A DNA stretch of 6,915 bases, taken from NCBI GenBank assembly GCA_023415895.1, contig JAEZJA010000135.1, positions 1 to 6,915 of the forward strand, given 5' to 3'. The translations under genes and the position numbers were made by a program. This DNA comes from Bacillota bacterium (GTDB lineage Bacteria; Bacillota; Clostridia; Oscillospirales; Acutalibacteraceae). Positions 1 through 6,558 of this stretch are shown one piece after another; position 1 is the first letter of the stretch; every line of letters starts with the position of its first letter. The notes beneath the pieces were generated by a model that saw only the letters and a program-made list of their open reading frames with translations, was not told the origin of the DNA and did no database searches.

Positions 1-1736
1 ATATTGAAGAACTCTTTGAGGAACAGTACAAGCTGATCTCGGTGAGTGTGTTGCCCTTTTTCTCTGCGGGAGGATTGAAAGACAACGGGTATCTGTTCGT
101 TCCGGACGGATCTGGCGCGTTGATCGATTTTAACAACGGGAAAACCGACAGCGAGATGTATTCCCAATCGGTTTATGGCAATGACCTGCTGTTGAAAACC
201 GCTTCTGAAAACAGCCACGACGATACCAGCGGGGTGTACCTGCCTGTTTTCGGCTCCAAGGTAAACGACACAGCCCTTTTGGGTGTGATTACCTCAGGGG
301 ATTCCGAAGCTATTATTAACGCCTCTGTCAGCGGCATTTCCAGCAGCTACAACCAAGTGTACCCTTCCTTCCGGTACCGTGAAGTGTTTGTCACCACTAT
401 CAAACAAAACGGTACCCATAAGTTCAAACAATACGGCAAGCCCAACCTCGGCGGTTCGGCCTTTACCGTAACCTATTATTTCTTGGAGAATGACAAAGCG
501 AATTACACCTCCATGGCCATCCGCTATCGGGAGCATCTGATCGAAAACGGATTGCTGACTGAGAAAAGCAAAGAAAATGATGCCATTATCTTAGAGCTTT
601 ACGGTGCAGTAACCACCAAAAAGGAAGTGCTGGGCATCCAACTGGATCGTGTCACTTCCCTGACAGATTACGATACCGTGTCACAGCTGAGTAAGACTCT
701 GGGCGCCGACGGGGTCAAGAACTTCTCGGTGCTGTACCGTGGATGGAATGATGGGGGATTGCACTCCCAGCTTACCACCAAAGCTTCCGGGGAGAAAGTC
801 CTCGGAGGCAAAAAGAAACTCACCTCTTTGCTTAACGATGCAAAGGCATTGGATGTGGACATCTACTTTGATACCGAGTTCATGAATCTCTACCGTAACG
901 GAAACGGATACAACCATTATTCCGATACGGCCTTGCTGATCACTCAGGATCTGTCCAAGCAGATGAAAAAGCGATTCACGTCCAAGACCTTTGATGAGGA
1001 CAATGTGTGGTATCTTCTTTCTCCCGACGTGTTCCGCAACGTTGCCCAGAAGTTCACCCAAAGCGTGGTCGGGGCGGGTATCCGCTCGGTGGCTGAGATG
1101 AATATCGGTGAAAGCCTCTATTCTGACTTCTCGGAAGATAAGACCTATCTGCGGTATCAGACGCAGGGCCTTGTACGCAACACTCTGGAAAACATGAGCA
1201 AAAGTGTGGACAATCTCGCCGTGACCGGTGCCAACGCCTACACCGTTCCTTATGTGGATAATGTTTTCAATGCGCCGGTGTCCAATTACCATTTCGATAT
1301 GATGGATCACAGCATACCGTTCTATTCCATCGTGTTCCACGGTTATGTGCAGATGTCCTCGCCAGCCATCAACCAGGCTTCGGACTATGAATATGCGATG
1401 TTACAGGCTATGGAATCCGGTTTTGCCGTTAAGTACACCCTGATGGCGGAAGATGCCTCGGTGCTGTACGGTTCGGAATACAACGATCTCTTCAATTCCT
1501 CTGTTGCTGACTGGACCGACCATATCAAAGAACAGTATCACAAAACCGAAGAAGTCTATGAAAAGATCAGTGGTCAGACCATCACCGGACACAAACAAGT
1601 TGCCGAGAATGTGTATGTCACCGAATACGAAAATGGCGTCAGCATAGCGGTGAACTACAACGACAAGGAAGTTACTGTAGACGGTGCAAAGGTAGAGGCG
1701 AAAAGTTTCGCTGTTTTTGACAGGGGGGATAAATGA
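1..1736 (+). CDS. DUF5696-family protein, C-terminal part (5' end outside the window)
   Basis: The reading frame is open from base 3 to the TGA at 1734-1736 (about 577 codons). A GTG at 42 is in frame, but the frame continues upstream of it with plausible coding (IEELFEEQYKLIS) and no RBS precedes it, so this is a 5'-truncated gene. The motif PDGSGALIDFNNGK (102-143), the ELYGAV stretch after base 590 and the C-terminal VYVTEYENGVSIAVNY (from 1611) are what I recognise as DUF5696. Members are typically large exported proteins of Firmicutes encoded beside sugar ABC transporter genes, as here. The middle (about 580-1420) has a barrel-like alternation with acidic spots: DTEFMN at 870-887 and EMNIGES at 1095-1115. 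The tail resembles the small beta domain after glycosidase barrels. A glycoside hydrolase-like role at the cell surface is inference; no catalytic residue is proven. The stop overlaps the next gene's start, so the two are probably translationally coupled. Confidence 0.8.
   Translation, partial: IEELFEEQYKLISVSVLPFFSAGGLKDNGYLFVPDGSGALIDFNNGKTDSEMYSQSVYGNDLLLKTASENSHDDTSGVYLPVFGSKVNDTALLGVITSGDSEAIINASVSGISSSYNQVYPSFRYREVFVTTIKQNGTHKFKQYGKPNLGGSAFTVTYYFLENDKANYTSMAIRYREHLIENGLLTEKSKENDAIILELYGAVTTKKEVLGIQLDRVTSLTDYDTVSQLSKTLGADGVKNFSVLYRGWNDGGLHSQLTTKASGEKVLGGKKKLTSLLNDAKALDVDIYFDTEFMNLYRNGNGYNHYSDTALLITQDLSKQMKKRFTSKTFDEDNVWYLLSPDVFRNVAQKFTQSVVGAGIRSVAEMNIGESLYSDFSEDKTYLRYQTQGLVRNTLENMSKSVDNLAVTGANAYTVPYVDNVFNAPVSNYHFDMMDHSIPFYSIVFHGYVQMSSPAINQASDYEYAMLQAMESGFAVKYTLMAEDASVLYGSEYNDLFNSSVADWTDHIKEQYHKTEEVYEKISGQTITGHKQVAENVYVTEYENGVSIAVNYNDKEVTVDGAKVEAKSFAVFDRGDK
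1722..1728 (+). promoter_or_regulatory. RBS of the first permease gene, inside the end of the DUF5696 gene
   Basis: AGGGGGG lies 7 nt before the ATG at 1736 and 4 nt before the ATG at 1733. The spacing favours 1736. Both starts overlap the upstream TGA (ATGATG context), consistent with translational coupling. Confidence 0.7.
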
Positions 1737-2641
1737 TGTTGGCTCAAACAAAAAGAAAATCCAAACTGGCGAACAGAGAAGGTATGATAGGCATCGTTTT
1801 TATGATCCCCTGGATTATCGGCTTTATCTACTTTTTCGCTATGCCCCTTGTCACTTCCGTCATCTATTCTTTTAATACCGTATCCTTTGGTAATGAGGGT
1901 CTTGTATTTGAGTTTGTGGGTCTGCATAACTACAAGGAGCTGCTGACAGCAAACAAGGAATTCTGGACGGATCTGAAAGACGTTATGGGTACCTTGCTCT
2001 ATGAAGTGCCCGTCATCGTCATCTACAGTATGTTGGTGGGACTGGCCCTCAACACCAAACTGCCGGGCCGGTTGTGGTTCCGGGTCATCTTCTTCCTGCC
2101 CATGATCTTTATGGCGGACGTCATTTACAAGGTTATCTCCACCACAGGCATGGATCCCAGCCTTTCCGGTTCGGATAATGCGCTGATAAGCATGGATTTC
2201 GAGATCCAGGGTGTGCTCAAAAATATGCTGTCCTCTATGGGACTGAGCACAGGCATCATGGAAAACCTTATGGGCATCATCAACAACATCTTCCAGATCT
2301 CCTGGAAAGCGCCCATCCAGATCATTCTTTACCTCACCGGTCTGCAGGCCATTCCCGGTTCCTACTATGAAGTCTGCACCATTGAAGGAGCGACAAAATG
2401 GGAGACCTTCTGGAAAGTTACTTTTCCGATGCTGTCCCCGATCACGTTGCTGTGCTTGGTCTACTCCATCATCGATACCTTTACCGATGCCAACTCCGGT
2501 ATCATACAGTTGATCAACCGGTACTCACAGACACTCTTACATGATTCCATGACCATCTCGTGCTGCTATTTCGTAATTGTGTTTGCCTATACATTGATCG
2601 TCATCGGCATTGTTTCAAGATGGGTTAAATACATGGATTAG
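1736..2641 (+). CDS. Sugar ABC transporter permease, MalF/UgpA type
   Basis: This is one of two membrane subunits of a binding-protein-dependent importer (CUT1-like). At 301 aa its length is usual for the family. Hydrophobic segments fall near residues 20-45, 88-106, 113-136, 182-203, 234-250 and 272-294, giving about six membrane spans. The cytoplasmic EAA loop that contacts the ATPase lies around residues 211-235: EVCTIEGA followed by WETFWKVTFPMLSP, matching the EAA...G...P pattern although the second position is V rather than A. FFLPMIF after span 2 and GLQAIP before the EAA loop are also family hallmarks. The start at 1736 was chosen for RBS spacing; 1733 would add one Met. A shorter run of polar residues (138-180) between spans 3 and 4 is the predicted outside loop. 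It pairs with the MalG-type gene 20 bp downstream. Substrate cannot be read from the sequence; an oligosaccharide is expected from context. Confidence 0.93.
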   Translation: MLAQTKRKSKLANREGMIGIVFMIPWIIGFIYFFAMPLVTSVIYSFNTVSFGNEGLVFEFVGLHNYKELLTANKEFWTDLKDVMGTLLYEVPVIVIYSMLVGLALNTKLPGRLWFRVIFFLPMIFMADVIYKVISTTGMDPSLSGSDNALISMDFEIQGVLKNMLSSMGLSTGIMENLMGIINNIFQISWKAPIQIILYLTGLQAIPGSYYEVCTIEGATKWETFWKVTFPMLSPITLLCLVYSIIDTFTDANSGIIQLINRYSQTLLHDSMTISCCYFVIVFAYTLIVIGIVSRWVKYMD

Positions 2642-2646
2642 TGTGG

Positions 2647-2655
2647 AAAGGAGGG
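2647..2655 (+). promoter_or_regulatory. Strong RBS of the second permease gene
   Basis: AAAGGAGGG is a near-perfect Shine-Dalgarno sequence, 6 nt before the ATG at 2662. It fills most of the 20-bp gap between the permease genes and fixes the start. Confidence 0.8.
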
Positions 2656-2661
2656 TAGGGT

Positions 2662-3633
2662 ATGATCTTGGAAAAAACGAAGTTCAATTTCGATTATACA
2701 AAGACAATTAAGAAGCATGCACCCAAATTTTTATTGGCTTTGTTTGTTTTTGTTTTAATGATCTGTTTAAGTTATGTCGTCTTATATCCTGTGCTGAGTT
2801 TGTTGAGCGTCACATTACGCCCGGCCAAGGAAATGTTTGACGAGACGGTTATATGGGTGGCCAAAAAGCCCACGTTTGTCAACCTGGTCAATGCGTATAA
2901 GACCCTGAACTACGGGAGTTTACTGTTGAGAACCATTTTTGTGACATTCTCCTGTGCCATATTTCAGATGGTCACCTGTTCCATGGCGGCGTACGGCTTG
3001 TCACGATTTGATTTTAAGGGTAAGAACCTATTGTTTTTGTTAGTGATCTTAACGGTGGTGGTGCCACCTCAGATTTCTCAGATTCCCAACTTCATCAACA
3101 TGCGGTATTTCAATTTCTTGGGGGTTGGCAGTCTGGCAAAACTGATAACCGGCCAAGGCATCAGTTTGATCAATACGAAACTCGTATTGATTCTCCCCAC
3201 TATCTTCGGCGCAGGCTTACAATCCGGCTTGTATATCTTTGTGTTCAGACAGTTCTTCATGGGTATGCCCAAAGGATTGGAAGAAGCCGCAAAGATCGAC
3301 GGTTGTAATGCTGCTCAAACCTTTGTGAAAATCATCACGCCCAACAACATTCCTGTTTTCGTAGTTGTTTTCCTCCTCAGTGTAGTGAACTACTGGAACG
3401 ATACAGCCATCACCGGCTTGTATTTAACCTCCGACAGTTCCAACCTGCTCATGCACAGCATCAACAAGTACATCACCCATACTATAGGCTCATCCTCGAC
3501 ATACAACTATGGAGAAAACGATGTGTTGTTCAGTGCTATGGCGGTATTGGCGATCATTCCGCCGATCATACTGTACATCTGCTGCCAGACAAAGTTTACG
3601 GAGTTCTTAGATCGGTCCGGGTTAAAAGGATAA
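2662..3633 (+). CDS. Sugar ABC transporter permease, MalG/UgpE type
   Basis: This is the second membrane subunit of the importer, 323 aa. The N-terminal cytoplasmic stretch (residues 1-22) is basic and is followed by a span at about 23-50. Further spans lie near 88-113, 123-143, 174-196, 229-248 and 288-308. The motif YGLSRFDFKGKNLL (111-124), followed by PPQISQIPNF, is characteristic of MalG-type permeases. The EAA loop is EEAAKIDGCNAAQTF (207-221), with a proline six residues further on, as needed for docking to the ATPase. The C-terminal GLKG end is also typical. The gene follows the MalF-type gene after 20 bp and precedes the binding-protein gene by 48 bp, so the three are very likely one operon. 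Its first 150 bases are markedly more AT-rich than the neighbouring genes, common for membrane-protein starts. No ATP-binding subunit is encoded in the window. Confidence 0.94.
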   Translation: MILEKTKFNFDYTKTIKKHAPKFLLALFVFVLMICLSYVVLYPVLSLLSVTLRPAKEMFDETVIWVAKKPTFVNLVNAYKTLNYGSLLLRTIFVTFSCAIFQMVTCSMAAYGLSRFDFKGKNLLFLLVILTVVVPPQISQIPNFINMRYFNFLGVGSLAKLITGQGISLINTKLVLILPTIFGAGLQSGLYIFVFRQFFMGMPKGLEEAAKIDGCNAAQTFVKIITPNNIPVFVVVFLLSVVNYWNDTAITGLYLTSDSSNLLMHSINKYITHTIGSSSTYNYGENDVLFSAMAVLAIIPPIILYICCQTKFTEFLDRSGLKG

Positions 3634-3681
3634 AATGTCGCGTAAGGAAACCCCTATCATATAAAAAGGAGTATAAGCTTT

Positions 3682-5127
3682 ATGAAAAATGTCAAAAGAC
3701 TGTTAGCATTGTTGCTAGGCACAGCCATGATCTTCTCGACAGCATGCCAATCCGGTTCCACAGAATCCGACTACGAATGGGTTGAGTACACGCAAGTCGT
3801 AGAGGTTTCCGGCAAAGAGAAAACCACCACGACCAAGAGTGATACGGAAAAAACCGACACCTCCGGCGAGACCAGCGTTCAAAAAGATGCTGACGGCGGC
3901 AAAAACACCACCACAACCAAAACCACTTCCACCAAAGAGACGCCCACCATCGCGCGTCCTTCCGGTAACAGCAGCACCATCGATACCAGCAAATTCAAAG
4001 GCAAACACCTGCGCATCATGTACGGCTATGATAAGAGCGACAAGAGCGATATCGTTCAGGGTCACTATGCCGGACTGGATTCCTGGATGAAACGTTACGG
4101 CAGCACCTATGAGATCGTCGATCCCGGTGCCGGCTATACCAACCTCCAGGCCGCTATTGCCGCCGGCGAATCCCCGGACTTGTTCTATCAGGTAGGTTCC
4201 TTCCCGGACATCGTCTCGGTGGGACTGGTTCAGCCCATTGAAAACTATATCCCTGCTGACCAGAAATACATCAGCCAACAGTCCATCAACGAAGCTGCCT
4301 GGGGCGGACATATCTACTCCATCTTCTCCTCTGAAGGCGTTGGCCGTACCTACTTAGGCTTTAACCCTGACCTCTTTGTGGAACGCGGACAGAAAACTCC
4401 CAAACAGTATTATGAAGAGGGCAACTGGACATGGGATACCTTCCGTCAGGTGGCCAAAGCCATGACCGGCAACGGCTTGTTCGGCTGCTATGCCCGTAAC
4501 TTCGCCTATTTCGGTTCCGAAAACATCGTCAGTGTTGCCGCTAACGGCGCTTTGACCTCCACCTTGAACAGCAAAAACACCTCGGATTTCTTACAGTGGT
4601 ACTATCAGTTGGCCAACGTGGACAAGATCTTTGCCGTGGATTCCAACCAAAAAGCCGCTATGGGCATGCTCCAGGTTGACGCTGAGCCCATGTACAACTC
4701 CAAAGGCCGTCCCGACAAATTCCTGAAGGACGGCACCTATTGGGAGTTCGTTCCGTTCCCGTCCAAAAACGGCGAGAATACACATATCTCCTATTCCTTT
4801 CAGTATTCCTTCATGGTTCCTGTTGGCGCCAAAAACCCTGCCATGTCCACCAGTGTAGCGTTGTCCATGATGAACGGCTGGCAGTCCTATGTCGATGGCT
4901 ATGAGAAAGAATACACCGCCTATGAAAAGAAAGTCAGACAGGCTGCGGCGAATGCCACACCTGTACTGCGTTACAACGAGGTCCAGTCGCATCTGCCCCA
5001 GGATCCCGTGTGGAACGCCAATCAGTTCACCGCTTTGCTGACCGATGCTCCTGCAACAGCGATCAACTCCTTGCTGAAGACCCATCAAAATCAGGTCGCA
5101 GCCTTCAATCGTAAGTATATAAAATAA
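3682..5127 (+). CDS. Extracellular sugar-binding lipoprotein (ABC transporter solute-binding protein)
   Basis: This is the substrate-capturing subunit of the importer, anchored on the outside of the membrane. The 481-aa product starts with a lipoprotein signal peptide: basic MKNVKR, a hydrophobic core at residues 7-18, then the lipobox STAC with the acylated cysteine at 22. Residues about 40-105 are a low-complexity Thr/Ser/Lys-rich linker, probably a tether or glycosylation-prone spacer. The binding domain begins near residue 108 (KHLRIMYGYD). Family 1-type signatures are AAIAAGESPDLFY (157-169), LVQPIENYI (182-190) and the hinge-region motif YEEGNWTWDTF (244-254). An RBS (AAAAGGAG, 3664-3671) sits 10 nt before the ATG. 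The gene directly follows the two permeases, and a strong hairpin comes after its stop. The ligand is unknown; aromatic residues such as W250, W251, Y307 and W354 could stack on sugars, but this is inference. Confidence 0.93.
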   Translation: MKNVKRLLALLLGTAMIFSTACQSGSTESDYEWVEYTQVVEVSGKEKTTTTKSDTEKTDTSGETSVQKDADGGKNTTTTKTTSTKETPTIARPSGNSSTIDTSKFKGKHLRIMYGYDKSDKSDIVQGHYAGLDSWMKRYGSTYEIVDPGAGYTNLQAAIAAGESPDLFYQVGSFPDIVSVGLVQPIENYIPADQKYISQQSINEAAWGGHIYSIFSSEGVGRTYLGFNPDLFVERGQKTPKQYYEEGNWTWDTFRQVAKAMTGNGLFGCYARNFAYFGSENIVSVAANGALTSTLNSKNTSDFLQWYYQLANVDKIFAVDSNQKAAMGMLQVDAEPMYNSKGRPDKFLKDGTYWEFVPFPSKNGENTHISYSFQYSFMVPVGAKNPAMSTSVALSMMNGWQSYVDGYEKEYTAYEKKVRQAAANATPVLRYNEVQSHLPQDPVWNANQFTALLTDAPATAINSLLKTHQNQVAAFNRKYIK

Positions 5128-5134
5128 TAGTCTG

Positions 5135-5180
5135 ATTATTGAAGCGGTGACAATCATTGATTGTCACCTGCTTTAATAAT
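5135..5180 (+). terminator. Long hairpin after the binding-protein gene (possible terminator or mRNA stabiliser)
   Basis: GGTGACAATCA (5146-5156) is mirrored by TGATTGTCACC (5158-5168). Outside it, ATTATTGAAGC (5135-5145) pairs with GCTTTAATAAT (5170-5180) through one G-U pair, with a single bulged T at 5169. In RNA this gives about 20 pairs closed by a five-base loop. It begins 7 bp after the stop codon at 5125-5127. No clear run of T follows, which weakens a classic rho-independent terminator; a 3' protective stem for the importer mRNA is an alternative. The structure itself is certain; its role is inferred. Confidence 0.55.
5138..5153 (+). promoter_or_regulatory. Possible CcpA-binding cre-like site
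   Basis: ATTGAAGCGGTGACAA fits the catabolite-responsive element consensus WTGNAANCGNWNNCWW with one mismatch (T for G at the third position), including the central CG. It lies upstream of the fucosidase gene, where catabolite repression of a glycan-use gene would make sense. It overlaps the left arm of the 5135-5180 hairpin, so the match may be incidental. Confidence 0.3.
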
Positions 5181-5206
5181 ACAAGGAATTTCAATAATTT
5201 TATACT
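5178..5206 (+). promoter_or_regulatory. Weak promoter candidate for the fucosidase gene
   Basis: TATACT at 5201-5206 is a reasonable -10 box within AT-rich DNA. A poor -35 (AATACA, 5178-5183) lies 17 bp upstream. The transcript would start near 5213, leaving a leader of about 95 nt that contains the inverted repeat at 5226-5268. The poor -35 makes this tentative. Confidence 0.25.
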
Positions 5207-5225
5207 TTTGGTGCAACATAACAAC

Positions 5226-5268
5226 AAAACAGGATTTCTGGATATTCATGCCTAAACATTCCTGTTTT
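5226..5268. repeat. Inverted repeat in the fucosidase leader
   Basis: AAAACAGGA (5226-5234) and TCCTGTTTT (5260-5268) are perfect 9-bp inverted copies separated by 25 bases. The spacing would suit a hairpin with a large loop or a dimeric-regulator site with distant half-sites. It lies 38 bp before the fucosidase ATG. Confidence 0.4.
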
Positions 5269-5292
5269 CATAAGATATTACAAATTTGTTAC

Positions 5293-5298
5293 GAGGGG
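5293..5298 (+). promoter_or_regulatory. RBS that decides the fucosidase start
   Basis: GAGGGG ends 8 nt before the ATG at 5307. A TTG at 5286 in the same frame would add seven residues but would place this RBS inside the gene, so 5307 is preferred. Confidence 0.75.
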
Positions 5299-5306
5299 CG
5301 TTTAGG

Positions 5307-6503
5307 ATGAAGAATAAATTCGGAATGTTTATCCATTGGGGATTATACTCCCAACTGGAGGAACATGAGCAAGTTTTAGCGCGCGATGATATGGACAACA
5401 AGGATTATGAAAAGCTGATACATCAGTTCAACCCCGTCAAGTATGACCCGGAGCAGTGGGTGCTGATGGCAAAAAATGCGGGCATGAAATATATCTGCTT
5501 TACCACAAAACATCACGATGGATTCTGTATGTGGGATACCCAATACACAGATTACAACGTCATGAACACGCCCTATGGCAAGGACGTGCTGCGGATGCTG
5601 GCGGACGCCTGCGAGAAGCACGGCATGCTGTTGTCGCTGTATTATTCCAATCCCGACTGGCACCATGAGTCGGCCTATAATCCACTTTCCACTCATCAGT
5701 GGAAATCCGTGAACAAAGAGAAAAGCGATCCGGTGAAGTATCGGGAGTACATACGCCATCAGCTCTCGGAGCTGCTTACCAACTACGGCAAAATCTATTC
5801 TTTGTTCTGGGATATCTCGCCTTATTACATTGATGAAAGCATGAACGAGTATGTGCGGTCATTGGTACCGGATATACTGATCAACGACCGGGGATATGAC
5901 AAGGGTGATTTCTCGACACCCGAACGGGAAATACCTGACGGAACAAGATTCCGGTCGAATACGGAAGCTTGTCAATCGGTTGGCATTCAGAGTTGGGGGT
6001 TTAGGAAAAATGAGGATTTCTATTCCTGCCGGTTCCTGATGTCGTCGATAGATAAAATAATGTCTATGGGGGGGAGTTATGTTCTGAACGTCGGGCCGAA
6101 ATCCGACGGTACAATTGATCCGGTTTCCCGAAAGATGGTAGAGAGAATCGGGAAATGGTATCAAGCGGTTGGTCTTGCTTTAGAAGACACTGAAGAAGAT
6201 AGACGATGGTATGTCCTCGATGACTTGAGTCCCATCGATCCGTTTATCGTTGTTCGTAAGGACAATAAAACATACCTGCATTTGTATGAGGGGGTATCCG
6301 CTACCTGCATCACCTTTTCATCCATCACTTTCGTGCCGAAAAAAGCAGTCCTGCTCAACAATCGGAAAGAATTGACCATTCGCTATGAGAAACTGCCAGC
6401 TCATTTCGATGCTGCCGGCGTATCACAAGGACCTTTCGTGAGTTTGTGCGGCATTCCCGCTGATGAGTTGTGTGAAGAACCGATTGTTATCGAGCTTTCG
6501 TAA
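5307..6503 (+). CDS. Cytoplasmic GH29 alpha-L-fucosidase-like enzyme
   Basis: GH29 enzymes remove terminal alpha-L-fucose with retention. The 398-aa protein carries the family motifs in order: FGMFIHWG (5-12), KHHDGFCMWDT (68-78), YYSNPDW (112-118), FWD (167-169), INDRGYDKGDF (192-202), TPEREIP (204-210), TEACQSVGIQSWGF (219-232) and GGSYVLNVGP (255-264). D169 aligns with the catalytic nucleophile, in the variant context LFWDIS rather than the usual WFDG; E206, E208 and E220 are candidates for the acid/base. From about residue 300 a small beta-type domain follows. No signal peptide or membrane segment is visible, so it should act inside the cell on imported sugar. The N-terminus is very short: the first catalytic-domain motif begins at residue 5, where most relatives have a longer lead with an aromatic residue. 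It follows the binding-protein gene by 179 bp and may be transcribed separately. The family call is firm; exact linkage specificity is not. Confidence 0.9.
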   Translation: MKNKFGMFIHWGLYSQLEEHEQVLARDDMDNKDYEKLIHQFNPVKYDPEQWVLMAKNAGMKYICFTTKHHDGFCMWDTQYTDYNVMNTPYGKDVLRMLADACEKHGMLLSLYYSNPDWHHESAYNPLSTHQWKSVNKEKSDPVKYREYIRHQLSELLTNYGKIYSLFWDISPYYIDESMNEYVRSLVPDILINDRGYDKGDFSTPEREIPDGTRFRSNTEACQSVGIQSWGFRKNEDFYSCRFLMSSIDKIMSMGGSYVLNVGPKSDGTIDPVSRKMVERIGKWYQAVGLALEDTEEDRRWYVLDDLSPIDPFIVVRKDNKTYLHLYEGVSATCITFSSITFVPKKAVLLNNRKELTIRYEKLPAHFDAAGVSQGPFVSLCGIPADELCEEPIVIELS

Positions 6504-6541
6504 CTAGCAAATTTCATTGCCTGCAAAACGAAATTGACTAG
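6504..6541 (+). repeat. Imperfect inverted repeat between the fucosidase and the next gene
   Basis: CTAG (6504-6507) plus AATTTC (6510-6515) are mirrored by GAAATT (6530-6535) plus CTAG (6538-6541), with a two-base mismatch in between and a 14-base loop. It starts right after the fucosidase stop and ends just before the RBS of the next gene. The stem is AT-rich and no T-run follows, so a terminator role is doubtful. Confidence 0.3.
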
Positions 6542-6544
6542 AAT

Positions 6545-6548
6545 GGAG
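6545..6548 (+). promoter_or_regulatory. RBS supporting a TTG start
   Basis: GGAG lies 10 nt before the TTG at 6559. The nearby ATGs (6543, 6549) read into TGA within a few codons, so TTG is the only start that joins this RBS to the open frame. Confidence 0.6.
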
Positions 6549-6558
6549 ATGTCTTGAT

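Noticed and set aside
42..44. GTG as the true start of the DUF5696 gene
   Set aside because: The frame is open upstream to the window edge, there is no ribosome binding site, and family members are much longer with an export signal.
681..1340. Long minus-strand open frame of 219 codons inside the DUF5696 gene
   Set aside because: It is fully antisense to a gene with clear family motifs, shows no recognisable domain, and has no partner genes on that strand.
2362..2436. Cys and Val in the EAA loop of the first permease as a possible defect
   Set aside because: The Glu, Gly and Pro positions of the loop are intact, and such substitutions are within normal variation of these permeases.
3895..3945. 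ACC/ACA-rich stretch as a tandem DNA repeat
   Set aside because: The pattern follows the Thr-rich protein linker with irregular codons; there is no exact repeat unit.
3715..4311. Minus-strand open frame of 198 codons rich in Gly and Val opposite the binding-protein gene
   Set aside because: The Gly/Val/Phe-rich composition mirrors the Thr/Ser/Lys codons of the sense gene; it overlaps the lipoprotein signal and linker and looks like a shadow.
4591..5157. Minus-strand open frame of 188 codons opposite the end of the binding-protein gene
   Set aside because: Antisense to a well-supported gene; its start lies within the hairpin and no family motif is visible.
6517..6544. Promoter-like TTGCCT, 16 bp, TAGAAT before the secreted-protein gene
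   Set aside because: Transcription would start near 6551, downstream of the GGAG at 6545-6548, so the message would lack its ribosome binding site.
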